Shown here: positions 41,501 to 49,330 of the stretch, in pieces
How positions within the stretch are numbered: the first letter of the stretch is position 1
How the letters are laid out: each line of letters starts with the position of its first letter
Assembly: GCF_004766045.1 (NCBI RefSeq)
Contig: NZ_SPQQ01000005.1
Coordinates: 1 to 64,000, forward strand
Origin: Desulfosporosinus fructosivorans
Lineage (GTDB): Bacteria; Bacillota; Desulfitobacteriia; Desulfitobacteriales; Desulfitobacteriaceae
Direction of reading: 5' to 3'
DNA length: 64,000 nucleotides
The notes under the pieces: generated by a model
Databases searched by the model: none
What the model was told of the DNA's origin: nothing
Seen by the model: only the letters and a program-made list of their open reading frames with translations
Translations under genes and position numbers: made by a program

Positions 41501-41656
41501 GAGTATTTTACCATTAAGAGTTTGGAGTGATTAAGATGGTACCAAGACCAAAAGAAGTTAAGCCATTGAACAACTTCAGTTTGCAAGTGCTTTTTGATAA
41601 CGGAGAGACGAAGATTTATAATATGTCAAAGCTAATTGAGGCGCCGTTTTATAGAA
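41501..41656 (+). repeat. duplicated DUF2442 segment, copy A
   Basis: Corresponds to 44573-44728 with only scattered differences. It runs from upstream of the ribosome site to codon 40 of the DUF2442 gene. Homology ends inside the gene, showing a partial duplication. Confidence 0.85.
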
Positions 41657-41670
41657 ACCTTCCTTACTGA
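41536..41670 (+). pseudogene. truncated DUF2442 gene
   Basis: Starts like the intact gene at 44608 (MVPRPKEVKPLNNFSLQVLF ...) but after codon 40 runs into unrelated DNA and stops (44 codons). Ile-Tyr-Asn replaces Ile-Tyr-Asp. The piece lacks the second half of the domain. Confidence 0.85.
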
Positions 41671-41698
41671 GGTTGCGACTCGAAGTCCATCTGAACGA

Positions 41699-41737
41699 AA
41701 ACAAGGTGCCTCCGCGCATATGCGAAGCACCTTGTTT
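41699..41737. terminator. hairpin after the truncated gene
   Basis: AAACAAGGTGC / GCACCTTGTTT (11 bp perfect), with an inner CGCGCATATGCG hairpin and a short T stretch beyond. Confidence 0.6.
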
Positions 41738-41864
41738 ATTCATATACTGGTAGTAAGGGTGAATTAAACCTTCACCGACTTCTTCATCACAATTGTATTC
41801 CAAACAACTCTCAGGATTTCAGAAAATAGATAAGAGGAGCATAAGCTCCTCCTTAACTTACAAA

Positions 41865-42059
41865 TTAATTCTTGTAATTTGTAAGTGTAGCGATGGCAGA
41901 TTGTATTGCTCCTTCTACGGAATTGAGAGTATCTTGAATTTGTTGCTTATTTTCGGGAGGTTTTTCTGAGTTTCTGAGCCCATTATTCAAACATTTTCTT
42001 GCATTTGAAAGTTGATTCGTTGCATCTGCAATATGTTGTTTCGCATTTTTCGTTTTCAT
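41865..42059 (-). CDS. small helical protein, 64 aa (related to 2539-2715)
   Basis: An all-helical, charged protein (AKQHIADATNQLSNARKCLN ... NKQQIQDTLNSVEGAIQSAI ATLTNYKN). ATG preceded by GAGGCGGAATAATTGA. It shares with the 58-residue protein at 2.5 kb the AKQ start, a central asparagine-rich turn, and the NK..IQ..LNSV block. Beside it lies a palindrome copy; the other copy is about 2 kb from the first small gene. No function known. Confidence 0.65.
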   Translation of the reverse strand: MKTKNAKQHIADATNQLSNARKCLNNGLRNSEKPPENKQQIQDTLNSVEGAIQSAIATLTNYKN

Positions 42060-42100
42060 TCAATTATTCCGCCTCAGTTTATAATATTTTTGTGTACATC

Positions 42101-42166
42101 AATATCAACATATCATCACCAGTGGTGATATGTTGATATTGAAACAATTCTGTCTCGATGCTAACG
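42101..42166. repeat. palindromic repeat, copy B
   Basis: Here the element is a near-perfect inverted repeat: AATATCAACATATCA + TCACCA-G-TGGTGA + TATGTTGATATT. The right part continues with the same 53 bases as copy A at 346-398 (48 of 53 identical). Confidence 0.7.
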
Positions 42167-42228
42167 CGTTTGCGCGCTGGCATTGAGGGCAACAGACTGT
42201 TTGTCCCCTTATTTGCGGGCTTCTTGGT

Positions 42229-42280
42229 GAAGGGAAATATCGACCATACAATCAAATAATTCAGCCATTCTTTTTGAGTC
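42229..42280. repeat. short repeat shared with 58971-59017
   Basis: ATCGACCATAC.ATCAAATAATT ... CCATTCTTTT ... CAACCAG occurs here and at 58983-59028 with small gaps. Origin unknown. Confidence 0.55.
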
Positions 42281-42422
42281 AACCAGATATTTTCATGAGC
42301 AGAACCCGTTTACTAAGTGGAATATCTGCAGGGAAGCCTTCCCTCGAGCATTCCCGAACACTGTAGTTCAAATTCGGATTCGAATCCGAATTTGAGGAGG
42401 TAAGCTGTCCGGCTCCGTACTC

Positions 42423-42510
42423 TTAGAAGATACTCATCAGTTTATTGGCCCTGCTCTGGGAGAAATCGACCGACTCCTCCAGCCACTTGCCCCATTCTCC
42501 ATAATAAGTT
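42423..42510 (-). pseudogene. DUF3102 fragment
   Basis: Minus-strand frame ...YYGEWGKWLEESVDFSQSRA then NKLMSIF is the conserved core of DUF3102 (G-E-W-x-x-W-L-E-E). An intact relative is at 45392-45799. It is joined upstream to repeat DNA rather than to its own 5' half. Confidence 0.65.
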
Positions 42511-42524
42511 GGTGTCAGGCACCA
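42507..42524. repeat. REP-like GGTGTCAGGCACC element
   Basis: AAGTTGGTGTCAGGCACCA occurs identically at 62998-63015. GGTG/CACC forms a small hairpin. Such elements are common in some Firmicutes and resemble REPs. Confidence 0.6.
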
Positions 42525-42530
42525 AGGTCC

Positions 42531-42610
42531 GTCCCCTTTGGCAGAAAAGCGAATTGCAGACAAAAAATTGCCCCACACTTCTATAGTGTAGGGGATAGCT
42601 TTTTCTGATT
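42531..42610. repeat. 80-bp repeat shared with 58605-58684
   Basis: Both copies carry a hairpin CCCCACACT...AGTGTAGGGG followed by AGCTTTTTC. Both copies join a piece of DUF3102 coding sequence. Confidence 0.8.
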
Positions 42611-42732
42611 CGACAGGCACCGGTGCTCCTAGGGTCCCTTATAGGGAGCAGACCCCTCCCTCGATCAGTAGTCTCAATCTTTTAGCACTTTAACTTCGTC
42701 TTCCGTCATACCTGTTGCTTTAGCTATCTTAG

Positions 42733-43074
42733 TTGGCCGCCGCCATCAAAGTGCCCGCCAATGCTTTGGTGGCCTCAGTGACCCGCTATAACGAGCTCGT
42801 GGACAAAGGCAAGGATGAAGACTTTGAGAAGAGACACCTCGACGCCAAGATCGCGACCGCGCCCTTCCACGCCGTCAAATGGGGTATCCAGAAGCACAAC
42901 ACCCTCGGCGGTGTGACCATCAACCCCAAGGCACAGGTGGTGGACTGGGATCTCGCACCCATCCTCGGCCTGTATGCTGCCGGCGAGAGCGCGGGCAACA
43001 TGGACCTCATCGGCCTGGCAGAGCCCATCGTTTTTGGACGCATTGCCGGCATGACGATTGCACGTGAGGCGTAG
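42733..43074 (+). pseudogene. flavocytochrome-c/fumarate-reductase-like flavoprotein, C-terminal fragment
   Basis: Reads ...SVTRYNELVDKGKDEDFEKR ... APFHAVKWGIQKHNTLGGVTIN ... LYAAGESAGNMDLIGLAEPIVFGRIAGMTIAREA, stop. The 'GGvtiN..aqV.d....ipGLYAAGEs.G' and 'vfGRiAG' are the FAD-binding end of FrdA-like periplasmic flavoproteins. The first about 400 residues are missing. It is more GC-rich than its surroundings. Confidence 0.8.
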
Positions 43075-43081
43075 GAGCCTC

Positions 43082-43335
43082 ATGAAAAAGACATCTATGA
43101 AGAAAGTACCGGATACCAAGGCGATCACCGTTGTTATAACTCTGGCCATGCTGCTTGCCCTGACTGCCCTCCTCTTCGGCTGTGCGTCCAGCACCGCCAA
43201 CAGCTCGGGCAAAAACACAGGCACGAATGGCACTCCCCGGAAATCCCTGCGAAAGACCCGTATGCTGTCTCGTTCACCTGGGAAGCCAGTGCTGATTGCA
43301 GCGTGTGTCATAAAAAGGAACAAAATTTCAACTAA
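43082..43335 (+). pseudogene. lipoprotein multihaem cytochrome c, truncated and frameshifted
   Basis: ATG 43082 starts a lipoprotein (…AMLLALTALLFGCASS, lipobox L-F-G-C). The frame is then shifted; the right frame continues DPYAVSFTWEASADCSVCHK, with one haem site C-S-V-C-H, and ends at 43335. Partner-like to the flavoprotein fragment upstream; the pair would be a membrane-anchored fumarate-reductase-type complex. Confidence 0.7.
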
Positions 43336-43873
43336 TCGTCGCATATACAGCCCCTGCTAAAGGATTCCCTTCCGAAGTGCAGCGAATCAAGTTGACAAGG
43401 TAGGTTAAAAAGTCTTTATACTCTTCCATAAAGATTTTCCCAACGGTCTCGAACGTCAGTAATGAAATATGGATTTCTAGGTAGTTGTTCCATCTGCCAA
43501 CTCTCAGAGAATCAGGAAGATCAAGGATTTGAAGATTGCGTACATTCTTAGTGTTTGCAATTTCAAGAATTTCTGCCGCTGTTGCGCACTTGTCGATCGC
43601 ATTTAACGTGCGCTGCGCATGCTCGCTGTTAAACTTGGATTGTTTAAAAAATTGGATTTGCTTCGCTAAGAACTCGCTTAGATTCTGTTTTATCTCTTCA
43701 TGGTTGAGCACAAAGACCAATTCATTTTCTGTATCTTGTCTACTATAAAGGATACAATCCAACATGTTGGTCATTCCCTGAAGGAGTTCCGATTCTGATA
43801 TTTTGTGGTCGGCTATAAGCTTGCGACTAATCTTTACTTTGTAACACAAACCAATATATAAGTACTGCCCCAT
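43328..43873 (-). CDS. hypothetical protein, 181 aa
   Basis: I do not recognise this protein. It is soluble and helix-rich, with no signal or membrane segment. ATG follows GAGGAGATGGTATT, a very strong site. Its 3' end overlaps the wrecked cytochrome gene by 8 bases, showing that the junction is recent or accidental. The gene may have come with the fragment zone 41.5-45.9 kb. Confidence 0.65.
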   Translation of the reverse strand: MGQYLYIGLCYKVKISRKLIADHKISESELLQGMTNMLDCILYSRQDTENELVFVLNHEEIKQNLSEFLAKQIQFFKQSKFNSEHAQRTLNAIDKCATAAEILEIANTKNVRNLQILDLPDSLRVGRWNNYLEIHISLLTFETVGKIFMEEYKDFLTYLVNLIRCTSEGNPLAGAVYATIS

Positions 43874-44607
43874 AATACCATCTCCTCACAATCAAGACTT
43901 TCGAAAATTTACATATATTTCAATCATACCATTCTTACACTGGTAGGTGAAAGCTCCATATTTTTTAATTCTTTTGCGTACTTCTTGAATTTTCACTCTA
44001 GAAATGCTCCTTCCCTATTGACATTCCCCCTGGGCCCATTATTTAATGCCAAATAATTTAAAGAAGGGGAATGATATTAATTCCACTTGAAACGGCGGTC
44101 ACCGAAACTGACTGTTTTTGCTCGTATCAAACCGCCCAAATCAACTTCAGTTGCTCAACAACGTTGGCTAAATCCTTTTGGCTCTTCAAATTCTGAATGA
44201 TAACCGATATTGCTCACTCAGTCCTTCCGACAAGTTAGTGATTCTATATGTAATCAATCAGCTACTCTTTGTCGCTCACCGGAAGGTCGGCTTCCAAGGT
44301 ATTGCCTACTTCTTACGTTGTCTTCCTCCAGCCTTACCCATATGTGTGCTCGTTTCATATTATACAATCTATGGGTAGAGAAACAATGAGACAGGTCCGT
44401 TGTTTTACCCCTGCTTTCTCTTACAATCGTCATAACTGCTTTAGATTGCCTTATTCGTCTTCATCAGAATCAATGGTATCTCGCAGCACTTATTTTTCCG
44501 CTTATTGCTACCTGGGCTACAATCCATATGGAGGTACTTGAGGCACTATGGAAGTCCGTTCAGAAGACTGGGGAGTATTTTACCATTAAGGGTTTGGAGT
44601 GATTAAG
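43874..44607. other. 734-base scrap region
   Basis: No gene. Frames at 44178-44541 lack ribosome sites. Segment 44436-44552 is repeated at 58449-58566. The rest (TCCTTCCGACAAGTTAGTG ..., GACAGGTCCGTTGTTTTACC ...) looks like decayed mobile-element DNA, but I cannot name it. Confidence 0.5.
44436..44552. repeat. 117-bp repeat shared with 58449-58566
   Basis: From CTGCTTTAGATTGCC to GAGGCACTATGGA, about 93 percent alike by eye, in the same orientation. Here it leads into the DUF2442 duplicate. Confidence 0.85.
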
Positions 44608-44844
44608 ATGGTACCAAGACCAAAAGAAGTTAAGCCATTGAACAACTTCAGCTTGCAAGTGCTTTTTGATAACGGTGAGACGAAGATTTATGATATGTCA
44701 AAGCTAATTGAGGAGCCATTTTATCGGAAATTAAAAAATAAGCATATGTTTAATACTGTTAAAGTGAGTGATATCACTTTAGAATGGGCATCTGGCGAGG
44801 ATATATGCCCCGATGAGCTCTATAATAACAGTAAAAATGCATAA
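44608..44844 (+). CDS. DUF2442 domain protein
   Basis: 78 residues from ATG 44608 (TTTGGAG at 8 bases). MVPRPKEVKPLNNFSLQVLF ... KIYDMSKLIEEPFYRKLKNKHMFNTVKVSDITLEWASGEDICPDELY is full-length DUF2442 (NE0471-like fold). Such genes are often second members of small toxin-antitoxin-like pairs with DUF4160; no DUF4160 is seen. The first 40 codons are duplicated at 41536. Confidence 0.85.
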   Translation: MVPRPKEVKPLNNFSLQVLFDNGETKIYDMSKLIEEPFYRKLKNKHMFNTVKVSDITLEWASGEDICPDELYNNSKNA

Positions 44845-44861
44845 AGTGTCAATGCTTATAG

Positions 44862-45098
44862 CCGCTATTATTGTCGAACAAGGAGATCGCCCTGGTTAAA
44901 GTTGATGGTGAGGTCACGATCAAGAAATTTCACCGGCTCGATTTTGAGGTAAGGCTGAAACCGGCCAATAGTTCCATGAAGGATATCGTAATTAGTGATC
45001 TCGCTAAGATAAGAATTCTCGGTAAAGTGGTAGGGGTAATATCAGCCGAAGAGGCAAAGCAAAATATGCGTTATGAGTTTAACGGGCCGAACGAGTAA
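44862..45098 (+). pseudogene. LexA/UmuD-type S24 peptidase, C-terminal part
   Basis: Reads EIALVKVDGEVTIKKFHRLDFEVRLKPANSSMKDIVI ... RILGKVVGVIS. The 'vdGevTiKkf' lysine is the catalytic base of S24 proteins, but the Ser-bearing half and the HTH are missing. A stop precedes the fragment. It follows the DUF2442 gene by 20 bases. Confidence 0.75.
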
Positions 45099-45141
45099 GG
45101 CTTTATTTTTGGTTCTATTTGTGGAAATATTTCCGCGTTCT

Positions 45142-45165
45142 AACCGGCACGCAGCCGGTTTTTTT
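45142..45165 (+). terminator. intrinsic terminator
   Basis: AACCGG (45142-45147) / CCGGTT (45155-45160) followed by T5. Confidence 0.7.
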
Positions 45166-45213
45166 ATGATCTTAATGGTTTTACATTTAAATAGGCAAGA
45201 ACTAGGTAAATAT

Positions 45214-45284
45214 TGTCCCATTGCTTTCAGGGTTTTTTGAGTTCCCAAAAACCCTGAAAGCCGCATGAATACTGCAATGGGACA
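45214..45284. repeat. nested inverted repeat with TGTCCCATTG
   Basis: Outer arms TGTCCCATTG (45214-45223) / CAATGGGACA (45275-45284). Inner 14-bp perfect stem CTTTCAGGGTTTTT (45224-45237) / AAAAACCCTGAAAG (45247-45260). Another TTGTCCCATTG follows at 45306. Confidence 0.8.
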
Positions 45285-45391
45285 TGAAATATGAAATTGT
45301 TCAATTTGTCCCATTGGTTTTGAGCTAAATTACCCTTGTTTTTAGTAAAAAGCAACGCTGTTTGCATGCCTCGTTACTTTTACGTTAGCCC

Positions 45392-45799
45392 TTAAGCTTG
45401 GTCCCGATCCTTCACTGCCTTCTGCAGTTCTCGAACGGACATGTTTTCGATATCCATCTCCGCGATAAACTGCTCCCGTTCTTCTTCCGGGACCGCGAGA
45501 AGGATGAGCGCCTGAGAATAGGTCATGTTTGGCAGTCGCTGCGTTTGTCCGCCGGCGTTGAGGGCAGCAGGCTGTTTGTCCCTATAGGCATCAAAGACGA
45601 GCAGAAATCTTTGGGCCGTTCTCTCCGACTCCTCCAGCCACTTCAGCCATTCTCCATGCTGAAGCATCTCTTTGGCCTCCTTCAGCCGCCGCCCAACCTC
45701 GACGGCGTTGTTAAGTACTACTTTTTCGGTTTGCTCTTTAATCATATTAATTTCAGCCGCGATGACGAGCGGCGTGCGTTCTGTTATCAAATCACTCAT
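45392..45799 (-). CDS. DUF3102 protein, short form
   Basis: About 135 residues from the ATG at 45799. Core MIKEQTEKVVLNNAVEVGRRLKEAKEMLQHGEWLKWLEESERTAQRFL and the tail 'LPNMTYSQALILLAVPEEEREQFIAEMDIENMSVRELQKAVKDRDQA'. DUF3102 proteins are often near 300 residues with a coiled coil after the 'MSVRELQ' site; this one stops at that point. The conserved part is thought to be DNA-associated or partition-like; unproven. It is flanked by TTGTCCCA palindromes. Fragments of the same family lie at 42.4 and 58.7 kb. Confidence 0.75.
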   Translation of the reverse strand: MSDLITERTPLVIAAEINMIKEQTEKVVLNNAVEVGRRLKEAKEMLQHGEWLKWLEESERTAQRFLLVFDAYRDKQPAALNAGGQTQRLPNMTYSQALILLAVPEEEREQFIAEMDIENMSVRELQKAVKDRDQA

Positions 45800-45880
45800 G
45801 ATTATTGCCAATCCCTTCTTGTACTTTATTCACATCTTATGGGATTGGCTTGAAAAGCGTGACAGCCTCCTCTAAACGGC

Positions 45881-45918
45881 TTGTCCCAAATACGAAAACG
45901 TTGTCGTATTTGGGACAA
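45881..45918. repeat. perfect inverted repeat TTGTCCCAAATACGA
   Basis: 15-bp arms (45881-45895 and 45904-45918) around AAACGTTG, upstream of the DUF3102 gene and downstream of the SDR gene. Shares TTGTCCCA with the element at 45214-45284. Confidence 0.85.
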
Positions 45919-45935
45919 GCTTGGGCCAGCCCACA

Positions 45936-46982
45936 TTAAACTTTAAAGCTATTAATTGTTTCCAGCAGTTTTTCCTGTGTTTCTCTGTCAACAATCTGCT
46001 TTTCAACGATCTCAGGCTCCTCAAGCTTGACGCCTGTCATTTCTTCGCTCATAAGCCATAATCGTTTTGCCATTTCTCGATCAGCAGCCCAAGGAAGTAC
46101 ACCTGTTAGCTGTTGCCCCATTCCTTGTAAGGCAAAGTCAGAAATCGCTTCTGCGATATCACAGTCAAGGCAATAAACGCCTCCTTTATCATCCAAAAGC
46201 GGACTGGTCGCACACCAAACACTCGTTGCAGCACCTTGCGCAGTTGTTTTGTACTCTCCGCCAATTGCAAGCTCTTGGGATGATAAAAATCTTGCCAACT
46301 CCGTATCAATTCGTCCCGGATGTACAGAAAAAGCACGAATTCCGTCCGCATATCCACGTTTATCAAGTTCTACAGCGAATAAAGCATTAGCAGATTTGGC
46401 TTGACCGTAAGCTTTCCATTTATCGTATTCGCGCTTATCAAAGTTAGGATCGTCGAAGTCAACTCCACCAAAGCGAACTCCCGTCGAGGACAGTGAGACA
46501 ACACGAGCATTTTCAGCCTTCTTCAAAGCAGACCATAGACGCAAGGTCAATTGGAAGTGTCCCAAGTGATTCGTCGCAAATTGCGATTCGTATCCACGAG
46601 AATCTCGAACCAATGGTGGAGCCATGATACCTGCGTTAGCAATCAAAATATTTAACGCTCTACCTGTATCCAGAAATTTTTGTGCGAACACATCAATTGA
46701 ATTCGGGTCCATCAAATCGAGGGTTTCCACTTCTACACCCGCAATGTCCTCAGTTGCGGCTTTTGCCTGCTCCACCGAACGAGCACCTACGATGACAGTA
46801 GCTCCTGCTGCAGACAGCGCACGAGTAGCTTCAAGTCCAATACCTGAATGTCCACCAGTAACAATAACAACTTTCCCGCTAAGATCAATATCTTTAACAA
46901 CCTCCAACGCAGTTGTATGTGAATCAAAGCCGGATGAAATTGGGATCTGTGGGGTTATTTTGTACTCATTGTTTGTTGCCAT
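45936..46982 (-). CDS. short-chain dehydrogenase/reductase, copy 1
   Basis: 348 residues: SDR Rossmann TGGHSGIGLEATRALSAAGATVIVGARS (about 42-70), NAG motif IANAGIMAPP, catalytic Ser in SLSSTG and Y-x3-K (AYGQAKSA). Family: retinol/WWOX-like NADP(H) oxidoreductases that act on carbonyls or alcohols. 45 percent or so alike by eye to the neighbour at 47061. ATG behind GGAGGT. It is the second gene after the other SDR in the minus direction, so they form an operon under the TetR gene. Confidence 0.9.
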   Translation of the reverse strand: MATNNEYKITPQIPISSGFDSHTTALEVVKDIDLSGKVVIVTGGHSGIGLEATRALSAAGATVIVGARSVEQAKAATEDIAGVEVETLDLMDPNSIDVFAQKFLDTGRALNILIANAGIMAPPLVRDSRGYESQFATNHLGHFQLTLRLWSALKKAENARVVSLSSTGVRFGGVDFDDPNFDKREYDKWKAYGQAKSANALFAVELDKRGYADGIRAFSVHPGRIDTELARFLSSQELAIGGEYKTTAQGAATSVWCATSPLLDDKGGVYCLDCDIAEAISDFALQGMGQQLTGVLPWAADREMAKRLWLMSEEMTGVKLEEPEIVEKQIVDRETQEKLLETINSFKV

Positions 46983-47060
46983 AATTTGATACCTCCATAA
47001 TAGTAGTTTTTAGTAATTAGGTGACAAATCGTTTAGAAAAAGTAGCACGTTACTGTGCTC

Positions 47061-48029
47061 TTATCTTGGGAATTTTAATCCGATTAATCCTTCGCTAAGC
47101 TGCCAAAGGCGTTCTGCAAGGATAGGATCAATTGCCCAGGTGCATACGCCATCAGGAATCTCGGCTGCATCATTCGCTTCCACAATGTTGGCGATATCAA
47201 CATTCTCACAATATACGCCGCCCAATCCATCCAGCTGTCTGCTTGTCGCACACCATACGGACGTTGCTGCGCCTTGCACAGCAGTTTTGAATTTAAAGAA
47301 TGTTTTGGCTGTGGACAGTTCATCCTCGGACATATAACGAATCAAATTGCTCATTACAGCGCCAGGATGTACGGCAAAGGCTCGAACGCCATCTGCGTAT
47401 CCCCATCGATCAAGAGCAACAGCAAACAAGGAAGTAGCCGATTTTGACTGTCCATATGCTTGCTGTTTGTTATATTCGTGCCGTTCATAGTTCGGATCGT
47501 CGAAATCAACACCTCCAAAACGAATTCCCGAGGAAGAAAGAGATACAACACGTGCTCCGTTTGCCCGCTTTAATGCTGGCCAAAGGCGTGCGGTCAATTG
47601 GAAATGTCCCAAATGATTGGTCGCAAATTGTGACTCGTATCCTCGAGAATCCCTCGTTAACGGCGGACTCATAATACCTGCATTATTGATCAGAATATGG
47701 AGAGGTTTATCCTGAGCCAAAAAACGTTCCGCAAAAGAATCAATTGAAGCCGGATTGATAAGATCAAGCTCCTCAACTTCAACCCTAGGTATTCCCGCAA
47801 CTGCAGTGCTGGCTGCCTGCAATGAGCGCGCAGGAACAACTACCGAAGCACCTGCGTTTGCCAATGCTCGCGTCGTCTCCAGCCCAACGCCAGAATATCC
47901 GCCAGTTACAATTGCCACTTTGCCAGTCAAATCCACTCCTGCAATGACTTCCTGCGCAGTCGTTTCTTTCCCGAATCCGGACGATATAAGTTCTTGCGCA
48001 GTTACTTTATAAGCACTGTTTTCGTGCAA
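47061..48029 (-). CDS. short-chain dehydrogenase/reductase, copy 2
   Basis: 322 residues: TGGYSGVGLETTRALANAGASVVVPARS, INNAGIMSPP, SLSSSG, AYGQSKSA, HPGAVMSN. Both copies share a N-terminal 'SGFgkeTTAqEVi.gvDLtGK' leader. Product of tandem duplication with the gene at 45936. ATG follows GGAGGAATT. Divergent from the TetR gene; the shared intergenic DNA carries a palindrome. Confidence 0.9.
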   Translation of the reverse strand: MHENSAYKVTAQELISSGFGKETTAQEVIAGVDLTGKVAIVTGGYSGVGLETTRALANAGASVVVPARSLQAASTAVAGIPRVEVEELDLINPASIDSFAERFLAQDKPLHILINNAGIMSPPLTRDSRGYESQFATNHLGHFQLTARLWPALKRANGARVVSLSSSGIRFGGVDFDDPNYERHEYNKQQAYGQSKSATSLFAVALDRWGYADGVRAFAVHPGAVMSNLIRYMSEDELSTAKTFFKFKTAVQGAATSVWCATSRQLDGLGGVYCENVDIANIVEANDAAEIPDGVCTWAIDPILAERLWQLSEGLIGLKFPR

Positions 48030-48120
48030 TATGAATTCCTCCTAACAATCACCATTTTTTTCGCTAAGCTAATAAACTTAACGAATAATGAGAGTATAGC
48101 ACGCGTCCTATACAAAGTAA

Positions 48121-48138
48121 ACAATATATATATATTGT
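48121..48138. promoter_or_regulatory. candidate TetR operator
   Basis: Perfect 18-bp palindrome ACAATATATATATATTGT between the SDR operon and tetR, 92 bases above the SDR start. A second small dyad AATCTC-TT-GAGATT lies at 48161-48174. Confidence 0.55.
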
Positions 48139-48281
48139 GTCTATTTAGTATGTTTTGTTTGAATCTCTTGAGATTTATTGTATAATAATCCAATTGAATA
48201 GATAAGTAATTGATAATGCACCTGTCGGGTAACCCACATTTACTTGGCTACAAACTTATTATACGAGGAGAAATGAATAAT

Positions 48282-48953
48282 ATGGACATCTCTCTGAAGA
48301 TGAAAACATACGACGCTAAGACAAAACTACTAAAAAAATTAATTGAGTCTGTCATTAGAGATGGTTTTCAACACTTGCGAATGGACGACATTACTAAATA
48401 TATGGATGTAAGTCGAGCAACAATGTACAAATATTTTTCTTCTAAAGAAGATGTTATTAGTGGCGTAGTGAGCATTTTCATTGACTACATCGAACGATTA
48501 GAGGTACATTGTGATAACGAAGAAGAAGTTTATTTCGGCATATGTTTTCAGCAACTATTCGAACAATCGGTATCTCTCATAGAGTACATTACCGATTCGT
48601 TTACAAAAGATTTGCAAACCGCTTACCCAGACTTGCATAAAACCCTTATGGTAGCTTTACAGAAACGAGATCAACAATCGCTTCTATTTTACAGACTTGG
48701 GAAAGAGCGTGGAATTTTCAACCCAATCAACGAAACGTTTATTTTGTTGCAGGACGTTTTGTTGCTGCGCGAAATAACAAGTGTGAAATACTTACTTTCC
48801 AACCAAATCACAATACAAAATGTGTTATATGATTATTATCAGTTCAAAAAAATACAGCTTTTTATAACCGATAAACTTTCACTAGTGGATGATTCTAACA
48901 TAGATAGCGTCATTGACAGGCTGGCAGAAAAATTTAATCCGATGCTCTTGTAG
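48282..48953 (+). CDS. TetR family regulator
   Basis: About 223 residues from ATG 48282 (GAGGAG at 11 bases). HTH: TKLLKKLIESVIRDGFQHLRMDDITKYMDVSRATMYKYFSSKEDVISGVVSIF; the C-terminal ligand domain has no recognisable motif. Likely represses the divergent SDR genes and itself. A sequence 'SRATMYKYFSSKEDV' is the canonical recognition helix. Confidence 0.9.
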   Translation: MDISLKMKTYDAKTKLLKKLIESVIRDGFQHLRMDDITKYMDVSRATMYKYFSSKEDVISGVVSIFIDYIERLEVHCDNEEEVYFGICFQQLFEQSVSLIEYITDSFTKDLQTAYPDLHKTLMVALQKRDQQSLLFYRLGKERGIFNPINETFILLQDVLLLREITSVKYLLSNQITIQNVLYDYYQFKKIQLFITDKLSLVDDSNIDSVIDRLAEKFNPMLL

Positions 48954-49330
48954 CCAATATCTCAGACCCAATAGCTGGTTGATTTTACTATTTTCATTTC
49001 CTCGATTTTCGCCCCGAAAAGTTATGTTTTAGGCTGGATCATTCAATTCATTAAGATCAGGTCTCGTGAAAATACGAGACTTGATCTTTTATTATTCAAC
49101 CTAGTTGACAATACACGCGCATACGGATGCGTTAGTTCAACAACACCTTGTAGACAAAAGACGCTTTGTCAGCCAGGCTAGCTATAACGCCTGCTTACTT
49201 TTTTTCAAAAACCGGACGTGCCGAATTACAAAAACGCAAGTTATTATCCTGCTGAGTTACCTGTCGAATTTACAACTCTATTACAATGTTGGCTTAAGGG
49301 GCATGTTAAGATAGGAGTTGAGGTGATTTT
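48954..49330. other. intergenic region between tetR and the response regulator
   Basis: Contains the tetR terminator. A frame at 49105-49314 has no ribosome site and is not called. The direct upstream bases of the regulator (AGGAGTTGAGGTG) are a good ribosome site. Confidence 0.5.
49053..49090 (+). terminator. terminator of tetR
   Basis: AAGATCAGGTCTCGT (49053-49067) / ACGAGACTTGATCTT (49074-49088), one G-T pair, then TTT. Confidence 0.75.

Noticed and set aside
44178..44541. Two overlapping frames in the scrap region
   Set aside because: They read through repeat DNA that also occurs at 58.4 kb without the same frame being kept.
48161..48174. AATCTC-TT-GAGATT dyad as main TetR site
   Set aside because: Short arms; the 18-bp palindrome at 48121 is the better candidate. 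Kept only as a remark.
49105..49314. 69-codon frame before the response regulator
   Set aside because: No ribosome site, and it ends within the regulator's leader; composition does not look coding.
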